Part shown: piece after piece, positions 8,074 to 15,040 of the stretch | Layout of the letters: each line of letters starts with the position of its first letter | How positions within the stretch are numbered: the stretch's first letter is position 1 | Origin: WJLG01 sp964602485 | Lineage (GTDB): Bacteria; Patescibacteriota; Patescibacteriia; Patescibacteriales; WJLG01 | Direction of reading: 5' to 3' | NCBI GenBank assembly: GCA_964602485.1 | Contig: CAZRQU010000013.1 | Coordinates: forward strand, 1 to 29,732 | DNA: 29,732 nucleotides | Notes under the pieces: model-generated | The model's input: only the letters and a program-made list of their open reading frames with translations | Database searches by the model: none | Told to the model about the DNA's origin: nothing | Made by a program: the position numbers and the translations under genes

Positions 8074-8487
8074 ATGGATTGTATATTTTGTGAGATCGTT
8101 TCCGGCAACATTCCCAGCTATAAGGTTTATGAAGATGACCAGTTCTTAGCTTTTTTGGACATTCGTCCTCTTAACTTGGGTCATACTTTGGTCATACCGA
8201 AAAAGCATTATCGCTGGGTTTGGGATGTTGACAATGCCGGAAAATATTTTGAAGTCACTAAAAAAATAGCCAATGCTATCAAGAAGGTGTTCAAGATAGA
8301 CCAAGTTAAATCCATTGTATTGGGAGATGAGGTTCCCCATGCCCATATTTGGCTGATACCAACCTTTGAGAATGATGGACATGGCGGGACAATAAATTTC
8401 AAGAAAGTAAAGAAGATAGAAGAAAAGGAAATGAAATGGGTTTCTTCTAAGTTAGAAGAAGAATTAAGGAGTGCCTCTAAAAAATAA
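8074..8487 (+). CDS. HIT-family protein with variant His triad
   Basis: 137 residues. HIT proteins hydrolyse or transfer nucleoside monophosphates. 'MDCIFCEIVSGNIPSYKVYED' is the classic N-terminus, with Cys3 and Cys6 as a possible zinc pair, and 'FLDIRPLNLGHTLVIPKKH' is the conserved core. The triad reads PHAHIWLIP: His89 and the middle nucleophilic His91 are kept, but the third His is Trp93. The start is ATG 8074; a TTG at 8065 in frame would add three residues and is unlikely. No SD. It lies between the RmlC-like and RmlB genes. The loss of the third His suggests altered chemistry or specificity; in GalT that position is Gln, so a transferase role is possible but unproven. Confidence 0.9.
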   Translation: MDCIFCEIVSGNIPSYKVYEDDQFLAFLDIRPLNLGHTLVIPKKHYRWVWDVDNAGKYFEVTKKIANAIKKVFKIDQVKSIVLGDEVPHAHIWLIPTFENDGHGGTINFKKVKKIEEKEMKWVSSKLEEELRSASKK

Positions 8488-8520
8488 TTTTTTCTTTTTT
8501 AACCTTTATTTTTGGCATAT

Positions 8521-9489
8521 ATGAATATATTAATAACAGGAGGGGCCGGTTTTATCGGCTCTAATTTTATAAGAACCTACTTAGGGAGGTATAAGACTGA
8601 TAGTGTTGTTAACCTAGATAAGTTAACCTATGCCGGTAATGTTGAAAACCTTAAAGATATAGAAGGTAAAGATAATTATAAGTTCGTACAAGGGGATATT
8701 TGCGATGAATCTTTGGTTAATTTCATTGTAAAGGATAATAATATCGATGTGATAATAAATTTTGCAGCTGAGTCGCACGTTGATCGTTCTATATCCAGCT
8801 CAGCTCCTTTTATTCAGACCAATGTGGAAGGTACACGCGTTCTTTTGGATGCGGCTTTGCACAATGGCAAGATACGTTTTCATCACATATCGACCGATGA
8901 GGTTTTTGGCCATTTAAAAAAAGAGGAAGAACCTTTTTCGGAAAAAACCCCTTATGATCCAAGAAGTCCTTACGCCGCTTCCAAAGCGGCCTCTGACCAT
9001 CTGGTCAGATCATATTTTGTCACCCACGGTTTGCCGGTGACCATTTCCAATTGTTCCAACAACTATGGTTCATATCAATTTCCGGAAAAGTTCATTCCTT
9101 TGGCCATTACCAATATATTGGAAGGTAAAAAGATACCTCTTTACGGCAAAGGCCAGGCAGTTAGGGATTGGATACATGTAGATGACCATAACCGTGGAGT
9201 TGAGGCGGTAGTAAAGGAAGGCCAACCGGGGCAGACATATTTATTTGGTGGCGGCGGAGAGATGACCGGCATTGCCCTGGCTAAGAAGATAGTTGATATA
9301 ATGGATGCCGGAGAGAACATGGTAGAATTCGTAGATGATCGGCCTGGACATGATATGCGTTATGCCATAAATTCCGATAAGGCCAAAAAGGAACTAGGTT
9401 GGGAAAAACAAATAGAATTTGACAAAGGCCTGATCGACACTATAAGGTGGTATAAAAACGATCAAGACTGGTGGAGTAAACTCAAATAA
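8521..9489 (+). CDS. rmlB: dTDP-glucose 4,6-dehydratase
   Basis: A 322-residue short-chain dehydrogenase-type enzyme that converts dTDP-glucose to dTDP-4-keto-6-deoxyglucose with bound NAD. Visible features: Rossmann motif GGAGFIG (7-13), 'NLDKLTYAGN' (31-40), the dehydratase signature STDEVFG (124-130) with the acid/base Asp126-Glu127 pair, and the YxxxK pair Tyr151/Lys155. Length and motif order are normal for RmlB/RfbB. The TTG nine bases upstream is in frame, but ATG 8521 gives the canonical 'MNILITGGAGFIG'. No SD. rmlA is not in this window; rmlD is 12 kb away on the other strand. Confidence 0.95.
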   Translation: MNILITGGAGFIGSNFIRTYLGRYKTDSVVNLDKLTYAGNVENLKDIEGKDNYKFVQGDICDESLVNFIVKDNNIDVIINFAAESHVDRSISSSAPFIQTNVEGTRVLLDAALHNGKIRFHHISTDEVFGHLKKEEEPFSEKTPYDPRSPYAASKAASDHLVRSYFVTHGLPVTISNCSNNYGSYQFPEKFIPLAITNILEGKKIPLYGKGQAVRDWIHVDDHNRGVEAVVKEGQPGQTYLFGGGGEMTGIALAKKIVDIMDAGENMVEFVDDRPGHDMRYAINSDKAKKELGWEKQIEFDKGLIDTIRWYKNDQDWWSKLK

Positions 9490-9500
9490 AAGGAAGAAGT

Positions 9501-9689
9501 ATGTTGAAGTGGTTGTTTTTGGCCGTGGCGGTCGCAACAGTTTTCTTTATCGGTATTTTTACGTTCGCTCATTTTGCCTTTTTTAAAAGGATAAGGAGAA
9601 GTTATGAAAAGGATCTTGATCATTATTTTGGCCGTTTTGGCAATAAGCCTTTTGGCGTTCACGCCGGCCATGGCTTTGATCATTTTTGA
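9501..9689 (+). CDS. Small membrane protein, 62 residues
   Basis: A strong hydrophobic segment (about 4-30) is followed by a basic, His/Gly-rich tail ('KRIRRSYEKDLDHYFGRFG', 'HAGHGFDHF'). A purine-rich AAGGAAGAAG precedes the ATG, 11 bases after the rmlB stop. Its last 86 bases overlap a second small ORF (9604-9717) in another frame that has a better SD and a signal peptide. Either both are made, or this upstream ORF is a translated leader of the second. No homologue recognised. Confidence 0.5.
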   Translation: MLKWLFLAVAVATVFFIGIFTFAHFAFFKRIRRSYEKDLDHYFGRFGNKPFGVHAGHGFDHF

Positions 9690-9717
9690 AAGCGGTGAAG
9701 GACCTTTGGAAATGTGA
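9604..9717 (+). CDS. Small secreted/membrane peptide, 37 residues
   Basis: AAGGAG (9593-9598) stands 5 bases before ATG 9604. The product begins 'MKRILIIILAVLAISLLAF', continues to 'TPAMA', a textbook signal peptide with an AxA cleavage site, and leaves a mature peptide of only about 12 residues (LIIFESGEGPLEM). A terminator follows 19 bases after the stop, which supports a real gene end here. It overlaps the 62-residue ORF in another frame. It may be a small envelope peptide or a fragment of a decayed secreted protein. Unknown function. Confidence 0.5.
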   Translation: MKRILIIILAVLAISLLAFTPAMALIIFESGEGPLEM

Positions 9718-9736
9718 TCACCTTCCGCAACTTTTT

Positions 9737-9762
9737 GGAAGTCTTGCCCGACTTCCTTTTTT
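9737..9762 (+). terminator. Terminator after the small ORFs
   Basis: Stem GGAAGTC / GACTTCC (9737-9756) with loop TTGCCC, followed by six T. It ends the plus-strand run from rmlB through the small ORFs. Confidence 0.85.
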
Positions 9763-9785
9763 ATTTAATAGATCTGGAAGTGAAT

Positions 9786-9813
9786 AAAAAACCGCGGATG
9801 ATCCGCGGTTTTT
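9786..9813 (-). terminator. Bidirectional terminator of the PH-domain gene
   Basis: AAAAACCGCGGAT / ATCCGCGGTTTTT is a near-perfect palindrome with A and T tracts on both sides, so it can work in both directions. It touches the stop codon of the minus-strand PH-domain gene. Confidence 0.88.
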
Positions 9814-10474
9814 ATGCTCCTTCATTATTATTTCTTTCAAGATTTTTGTTCTTCAAGCTGTATATCTTTTTTTTCATTTCATGCGGATCTCTTATGTTCA
9901 CCATTTTCGCCTCATAATCCTCTCCACCGGCAGTATTGATGAATAATTTGCCAACTCCGAAAATGAATTTATCCCAAATGGACTGCGTTACTAAAACATC
10001 GGTGATCCGGTCGTAATGTATACTTTCCACCTCAGTGGATAGCCAGCCCCGTTTGAACATTATTCTGGATTCCGTGAGCACATAGCGATTGGCTATACGT
10101 AGATAGTATTGATAGTAGAATATAACTATCGGAAAAGCTATGAATATGAAGATAGCTATGGGGTATGCCCAAGCCTTTGCTATGGATCCTTCAATAAAGT
10201 TTTTGCCTGCCAAGCTTTCTTTCAAACTTTCTTCTGAGGAGTTGTTTAGTTTATCCATGTCTATCATTGGCAGATCTATAGGCGGGGCGAATTCATTGAA
10301 TTCAATGGCGAAGAAAAGAACAGCCGACAACACGCCGAATATCAGTAACCACTTGATCAATGATAAGGCCATGAATATATTTATGAATTTTGACGAGAAA
10401 GTGAATTCTTTTATTACTTTTTCGTCTTTGGTCAGTGTTTTGGCAATAGTTCTATCCATATGTATTGCGTTCAT
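9812..10474 (-). CDS. Bacterial PH-domain (YdbS/bPH2-type) membrane protein
   Basis: 220 residues. A short cytosolic N-terminus leads to a first membrane segment (about 33-58), an extracytoplasmic loop, and a second membrane segment (about 103-125). The bPH2 domain follows: 'YYLRIANRYVLTESRIMFKRGWLSTEVESIHYDRITDVLVTQSIWDKFIFGVGKLFINTAG', seen here in several strands, is the diagnostic stretch ('NRYVLTESRI ... R-G ... I-x-x-x-R-I-T-D-V-x-V ... F-G-V-G-x-L'). The function of the family is unknown; it is a likely membrane-associated scaffold. The start is either ATG 10474 or ATG 10459 (MDRTIAK). A TATAAT lies only 4 bases before the first ATG, so the message is probably leaderless or starts at the second ATG. 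Confidence 0.85.
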   Translation of the reverse strand: MNAIHMDRTIAKTLTKDEKVIKEFTFSSKFINIFMALSLIKWLLIFGVLSAVLFFAIEFNEFAPPIDLPMIDMDKLNNSSEESLKESLAGKNFIEGSIAKAWAYPIAIFIFIAFPIVIFYYQYYLRIANRYVLTESRIMFKRGWLSTEVESIHYDRITDVLVTQSIWDKFIFGVGKLFINTAGGEDYEAKMVNIRDPHEMKKKIYSLKNKNLERNNNEGA

Positions 10475-10478
10475 TTAT

Positions 10479-10507
10479 ATTATAATGTTAGCATTTATAG
10501 CGATAAA
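10479..10507 (-). promoter_or_regulatory. Promoter of the PH-domain gene
   Basis: On the minus strand: TTTATC (10507-10502), a 17-base spacer and a perfect TATAAT (10484-10479). The -10 is only 4 bases before the first possible start codon. It is divergent from the asd promoter, with 9 bases between the two -35 boxes. Confidence 0.55.
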
Positions 10508-10516
10508 AGGCTATAT

Positions 10517-10545
10517 TTGACCAAATAGGCATTTAATGATATTTT
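10517..10545 (+). promoter_or_regulatory. Promoter of asd
   Basis: TTGACC (10517-10522), a 17-base spacer and TATTTT (10540-10545), with TGA just before the -10 as an extended element. A leader of about 55 bases follows before the SD. Confidence 0.55.
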
Positions 10546-10606
10546 AAATCGAACCTTGTTCATTGCACTTTAGGTAAATATCAATTTCTAATGAAAGGAG
10601 TCCTTA

Positions 10607-11743
10607 ATGGACGATATCAAAGTTGGGTTTGTTGGCTACAGGGGGATGGTGGGCCAAGTTCTTTGGCAAAGAATGCTTCAAGAAAATGATATGATCCAGC
10701 TGAGAGAAAAAAGGTTGGTCATGGTTCCCTTCAGTTCATCCAAGGATCAGATCGGCCAGAAGGTCCAGTTCTTTAATGAGCCGGTTTGTGATTCCACCCA
10801 GGTAGAGCAATTGGCAGAATGTGATATTATCATGACCTGCCAAGGTTCATCTTGGTCCAAGGAGATGTATCCGCAACTGCTGAAGATCGGCTGGAATGGG
10901 TACTTTCTCGACGCTTCATCGGCTTTTCGGATGAATGACGATGCTATCATCGTCCTTGATCCTATCAATCGGAAACAGATCAATGAAGCTTTGGATGACG
11001 GAATTCGTATTTATTGCGGAGGGAACTGCACCACCAGCTTGATGATGCTGGCCTTGCACGGTCTTTTCAAAGCCGGCTTGGCGAAGAGTATCTTCGTTGC
11101 CACTTATCAGGCGGCTTCCGGAGCCGGCGCCAAGTCGATGAAAGAGCTGATCGATCAATCCAGGATCTTGTCCAGTATTGCTTCAGAGGAGGGCGGAGGC
11201 ATTCTTAAACAGGAGGAGTTGATCAAAAAGATCTTCAACTCCAATGTTCAAGCCATTCCAACCAAGCAATTCGGCGTCCCTTTGGCCTTTAATCTTATCC
11301 CTTGGATAGATTCTATGATATTGGATGGCCGAACCAGAGAGGAATGGAAGGGCGAGACCGAGACCAACAAGATCCTTGGTTTGTCCGAAAGATCAGCTAT
11401 TCCGGTAGAGAGTATCTGTGTGCGGGTACCGGTAATGCGCTGTCATAGCCAGGTGATCCGGGTTGAGCTCAAAGATAATATTCATATCGAATCTTTGGGC
11501 TATATGCTGGATATCGCCAATAGTTGGGTTCACGTGGTGCCGAGCGATGAAAGGTCGGTAAGATCACGGCTAACCCCGGCCGCGGTGACCGGCAAACTGG
11601 ATATCAATGTCGGTCGTTTGCATAAAGCTCAAAGCGGAAGAGGCAAGGTTCTGAAGCTGTTCACGGTAGGGGACCAACTCCTGTGGGGAGCGGCCGAGCC
11701 TGTTCGGCGGATGTTGAATATTTTACTGGAAAGACTTTGCTGA
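10607..11743 (+). CDS. asd: Aspartate-semialdehyde dehydrogenase
   Basis: 378 residues. The enzyme reduces aspartyl phosphate to aspartate semialdehyde with NADPH, the branch point for lysine/diaminopimelate, threonine and methionine. It is strikingly like the E. coli-type enzyme along its whole length: NADP motif 'GFVGYRGMVGQVLWQRM', catalytic Cys141 in 'GGNCTTSLMM', 'VATYQAASGAGA', 'EEWKGETETNKIL', His280 in 'RCHSQ', and 'LTPAAVTG ... FTVGDQLLWGAAEPVRRML' at the end. It has a strong SD (AAAGGAG 10594-10600), its own promoter and terminator, and ATC-rich codon use unlike mltG. No other lysine-pathway gene is nearby. In a CPR genome it may have been acquired and may supply diaminopimelate for peptidoglycan. 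Confidence 0.97.
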   Translation: MDDIKVGFVGYRGMVGQVLWQRMLQENDMIQLREKRLVMVPFSSSKDQIGQKVQFFNEPVCDSTQVEQLAECDIIMTCQGSSWSKEMYPQLLKIGWNGYFLDASSAFRMNDDAIIVLDPINRKQINEALDDGIRIYCGGNCTTSLMMLALHGLFKAGLAKSIFVATYQAASGAGAKSMKELIDQSRILSSIASEEGGGILKQEELIKKIFNSNVQAIPTKQFGVPLAFNLIPWIDSMILDGRTREEWKGETETNKILGLSERSAIPVESICVRVPVMRCHSQVIRVELKDNIHIESLGYMLDIANSWVHVVPSDERSVRSRLTPAAVTGKLDINVGRLHKAQSGRGKVLKLFTVGDQLLWGAAEPVRRMLNILLERLC

Positions 11744-11762
11744 TCCTTTTTCCAGTCCTTAT

Positions 11763-11803
11763 GAGCTTGTTTGCCATATTTTGGCGGGCAAGCTCTTTTA
11801 ATT
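11763..11803 (+). terminator. Terminator of asd
   Basis: A 13-bp stem GAGCTTGTTTGCC / GGCGGGCAAGCTC (11763-11775 / 11783-11795) with three consecutive U-G pairs and a 7-base loop, followed by TTTTAATTT. Confidence 0.88.
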
Positions 11804-11822
11804 TGTCTATTTTGGCTAACCA

Positions 11823-11851
11823 TTGACAAAAATTAGTAAATATGTTATATT
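11823..11851 (+). promoter_or_regulatory. Consensus promoter of the SLT gene
   Basis: Perfect TTGACA (11823-11828), a 17-base spacer and TATATT (11846-11851), preceded by TGT (extended -10). This is the best promoter in the window. Confidence 0.82.
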
Positions 11852-11904
11852 ATCTTGAATTTGCACCTTGTAATATCCATAAACAAAAACCCTTGGAGGT
11901 TTGA

Positions 11905-12789
11905 ATGAATCAAAACGAAAGAGATGAAAGAGGTGATCAGGAAATTGTTCTGATCATACTTCTCCTGTCATTAGTTACTTTGCTTCCGGCTGCTGCCTAT
12001 GGCGTATATTGTCTGTACGAAAGTTATCAGGAAAAGATACAGACATATAAGCTGGAGAGCGAAGAAAAGCTGACACGGATCAGAAAAAGGATCAAGGAGG
12101 AGAAAACAGAAGACCTTAAAGAGGTCTATGAGGCGCTCGACAGATATGCCGAGCAAATACAGGTTTGCATTCCGCGGCGCAAGAGGAGTTCTCCTTATCT
12201 TCGCGTTGATACTCGGGGGCTTTCCGAGGTAGAGGCGGCTGTTAAGATCGGTATTGCCTATTTGCCCTATATCGAGAAGACTTGGGGCGAGTTGGTGGAC
12301 AGGATCAGGATAAAGAACGGATTCACTGATGTGGATCGTGATCTGGTCTTGGCCCATATGGCGATCGAATCCAAAGGCGAGAGATACGCTTTAAGCGATT
12401 CGGGCGCCATCGGCTTGATGCAGGTGATGCCTTCGACGGCCATTATGTACGGCTGTCGGCCACGCGATCTGGTCAAGCCGCATATCAATGTGTATTGCGG
12501 CATCCGGCATATCCACGAAGCCAAGAAAAAGGAGCACATCCAGTCTCAAGATTGGTTGATCGCTTCTTACTGGACCGGCTATGGCAAGAAGTCTTATGAC
12601 TATAGCCAAAAAGTGGAAGAGGCCGGGTACAAGAAAATGACCAAGTATTGCCAGAAAGTGTCCGGGGTGCTCGACCATTTGAAGGATCAGTGGCGGCTTG
12701 AGAATCTTTTCATCGAGGAAGCTCCTTTCAGGGGGGCTGAGGAAACTAAACCTCAAACCGTGGCAACGGATGATAGAATGTTCTTCTAA
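11905..12789 (+). CDS. Membrane-anchored SLT-type lytic transglycosylase
   Basis: 294 residues. One N-terminal membrane helix (about 14-36) is followed by a charged coiled-coil-like stretch (about 40-90), then an SLT/goose-lysozyme-like domain from about 140. The catalytic Glu155 sits in 'MAIESKGERYALSDSGAIG', followed by GLMQVMPST (170-178) and 'NVYCGIRHIHE', the order expected for Slt70/MltC-like enzymes that cleave peptidoglycan with formation of 1,6-anhydro-muropeptides. The Cys pair (Cys88 and Cys in 'MYGCRP') is outside the core. It has a strong SD (GGAGG 11895-11899), a consensus promoter and a GC-rich terminator, so it is monocistronic. The likely role is wall remodelling or making passage for an envelope machine. 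Confidence 0.92.
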   Translation: MNQNERDERGDQEIVLIILLLSLVTLLPAAAYGVYCLYESYQEKIQTYKLESEEKLTRIRKRIKEEKTEDLKEVYEALDRYAEQIQVCIPRRKRSSPYLRVDTRGLSEVEAAVKIGIAYLPYIEKTWGELVDRIRIKNGFTDVDRDLVLAHMAIESKGERYALSDSGAIGLMQVMPSTAIMYGCRPRDLVKPHINVYCGIRHIHEAKKKEHIQSQDWLIASYWTGYGKKSYDYSQKVEEAGYKKMTKYCQKVSGVLDHLKDQWRLENLFIEEAPFRGAEETKPQTVATDDRMFF

Positions 12790-12814
12790 GAACTACTTAT
12801 CTTCGTTGATCACC

Positions 12815-12848
12815 GGCCCGTTTGCGCGTTAGCAAGCGGGCCTTTTTT
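12815..12848 (+). terminator. Terminator of the SLT gene
   Basis: An 11-bp GC-rich stem GGCCCGTTTGC / GCAAGCGGGCC (12815-12842, one G-U pair) with a 6-base loop, followed by six T. Confidence 0.93.
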
Positions 12849-12870
12849 ATACCTAAAACCGTTTATAACC

Positions 12871-12899
12871 TTTTTAATTAGGATGATAAGAGCTATAAT
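12871..12899 (+). promoter_or_regulatory. Candidate promoter of the Cys-rich secreted protein
   Basis: A perfect TATAAT at 12894-12899 with a weak -35 (TTTTTA, 12871-12876) at 17 bases. It predicts a leader of about 24 bases without an SD. Confidence 0.45.
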
Positions 12900-12929
12900 T
12901 AATATATGATCAAAATTTAGTTTAAAATT

Positions 12930-14335
12930 ATGAAAAACATCTATAAAAGGGTCATCCCAACATTTTTTTTGCTCATATTGATCTTTCCGGTTGGAGTCGG
13001 GGCTATTAGCGCTCCCGATCGCGGAATAGATGACGATGTGGACATTGGACCATATAAAGCAGTTTATGATAAAGAAGGGCAGAAGTATGACCTTGATACT
13101 GCTTGCCAAGAGAGAGACGATCGAGCTTATGATAATATCAAGGATTGCCAAGGCAAATGCGAAGAGTGCGTTTTAAGGGAGGACGCTTGTTGGCATTGCC
13201 TAAATAAGGAAGGGGAAGTAAAAAAGGAAAGCGAAGAGAGCGACCAAGGATGGTGGCAAAAGTTCAAGAATTGGCTGAATAGGATATGGTTAGCTATAAT
13301 GGCGCCAATAAAGAATATAAAGAACAATGAAGATAAAGATAAGAATAAGGACAAGGACAAAGAAGATCAGGCCCTTGCTCCTGAAATGGATCGAGCCTGG
13401 AAAGAGTTGGAGAAGTTCATAAAAGATGAAGATGGCGATGGAAAGCCGGATAAAAAGAATGAAGAACAAGCCGGGCAAGCCATTAAAGAGGGAATAGCTG
13501 AGGCCGGGGATATGGGCAGGTTGTTAAAATTGAAGGACATGGGAATTTTTTGGTGTTCTGAAAAACACGACATATCATCCAAAGAGTATGATGATTGTCG
13601 AGAGGAAATAATGAAAGCGGTTCGCCGGCGTGGAGATGAATTAAAAGAGGAATTGATAGCCAAAATAAATGAGGAGGATGTGTCACCTGACACCTTCCAA
13701 CAAATGAGGTATTTGTGGGCCTTGTTATCCGCTGCCGAAGATGCTAGTGGAAAAGGAGTCTTTTTCTCTACTGACAATATAAAGAAAGTAAGAAAGGAAC
13801 TAAAGAAGAAGATGGTGATCTTTTGGCAAAAAGCCTTACTTAAAGCAGGCTGGGATGATATAGAAGGGTGGCTATTGTTAGCATCGGCTCATACCAAAGT
13901 CAGCTCCAATATGGGTTCTGGCATATTCGAAGGCTCATCACCTTTGGTTATGACCCAGTATAGATACCGTCGTTTATTATTGCAAATTATGGCAGAGATG
14001 GATATTTGCGACCCTGACCCGGAAAAATTGGCTGCCTTACAGCAAAGATTGAAATTCGGGCTTGGTTGCGAAACAAGACTGGGCAGTGCCCGGGCCTGCA
14101 AGTATATAATGACCGGAGATCTGGAAAGCGCTTATAGGTTATTATATGAAAAAGATAAAGGTGATGAGGCTAACCAAGAAGAAGTGAACAAGGTTCCTAA
14201 GCCGGTCGACTGTCAAAAGAAAAAAGAGACTATAACCGGCGAGGATGGGGATGTTGAAAAGGATAGTGTATCGAAAGACGGGATCGATACAAATATTCCC
14301 TCTGATGATATGCTGGATATGAATGAGGTAAATGA
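12930..14335 (+). CDS. Secreted Cys-rich acidic protein, N-terminal part (cut by gap 2)
   Basis: 468 residues before the gap. A signal peptide (about 1-25, 'FFLLILIFPVGVGAIS') is followed by a Cys cluster ('CQGKCEECVLREDACWHC'), a highly charged Lys/Asp/Glu linker, an EF-hand-like loop 'DEDGDGKPDKK', and a helical region with scattered Cys ('FWCSEKHD', 'DICDPDPEKLAALQQRLKFG', 'ACKYIMTGDLESAYRLLYE'). The last part recalls helical-repeat proteins but no family is recognised. No SD. The frame runs straight into the gap and the protein probably continues in the fragment at 14436. It is presumably exported and disulfide-stabilised; function unknown. Confidence 0.8.
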
Positions 14336-14435
14336 NNNNNNNNNNNNNNNNNNNNNNNNNNNNNNNNNNNNNNNNNNNNNNNNNNNNNNNNNNNNNNNNN
14401 NNNNNNNNNNNNNNNNNNNNNNNNNNNNNNNNNNN
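14336..14435. other. Assembly gap 2 (100 N) inside a gene
   Basis: 100 N. The frames on the two sides differ by the 100-base placeholder. A true gap length divisible by three would join them into one reading frame. The right flank encodes Val/Glu/Asp-rich near-repeats, so a low-complexity repeat probably broke the assembly. Confidence 0.98.
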
Positions 14436-14850
14436 TGTTGAAGAAGATGTTGAAGAAACAACTGAAATAGAAGTAAACGAATTTAATGAGGTGAACCGAC
14501 CATCGACCACGGAAGCAGAACAAGAGTCACAAAATATTATTTATGAGGAAGAAGAACTCTCTCAAGAGCCAATGGGAGAAGTTCCTTGCCAGATAAACAT
14601 ATTTTCTAACAAAATAACCGGTTGGGATTTTTCTTTAGTGGATTGCGATCTGCCTAAAACAGGATCTTATGAATGCATATTGCAATGTGGCCTCCTGCCT
14701 CCGCAAGAGGTTTTTGATGATGAACAAAGAATGTGCTATGAAACAGCCGGTGGATTCATAGATCATAACACAGAAGTTCCTTGTCGTTTTGATCCTGTGC
14801 CTCCTTCGGATATGAGCGAATGCATCGATCTTTGCTTGCAAGAGATGTGA
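14436..14850 (+). CDS. Secreted Cys-rich acidic protein, C-terminal part
   Basis: About 138 residues after the gap. An acidic low-complexity linker ('VEEDVEETTEIEVNEFNEVN') leads to a Cys-rich end with about eight Cys ('PCQINIFSN', 'VDCDLPKTGSYECILQCG', 'RMCYETAG', 'PCRFDP', 'ECIDLCLQEM'). No start codon or SD is visible on this side, so it is best read as the C-terminus of the 12930 gene. The alternative, two separate genes inside the gap, cannot be excluded. Confidence 0.65.
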
Positions 14851-14984
14851 TAAAATAATTTTAATATCGAATAGCCAACGGTCAAGTTCGTATTCTTTTA
14901 AGTATTACTTCTTTGGCAGACCGCTTTCAAAAAACAATAATTTCCCATTTTTAAATTCTCGGCCATTAAAGCTATTATTTTTAG

Positions 14985-15020
14985 TATTAAAAAAGCCGTT
15001 GACTTCACGCCAACGGCTTT
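14985..15020 (-). terminator. Terminator of the GalT/HIT-like gene
   Basis: Read on the minus strand: AAAGCCGTTG, a 9-base loop, CAACGGCTTT and further T (towards 14989). The plus direction lacks a T tract, so it serves the minus-strand gene. Confidence 0.85.
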
Positions 15021-15040
15021 GACCTCAATGGAATAGAGGA

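Noticed and set aside
10140..10520. 126-codon plus-strand ORF opposite the PH-domain gene
   Set aside because: The minus frame has the bPH2 motifs; the plus ORF has no SD and runs into the asd promoter region.
13127..13360. Minus-strand ORF rich in Ser/Leu/Phe
   Set aside because: It is the complement of the Lys/Asp-rich linker of the Cys-rich protein; low complexity creates the open frame.
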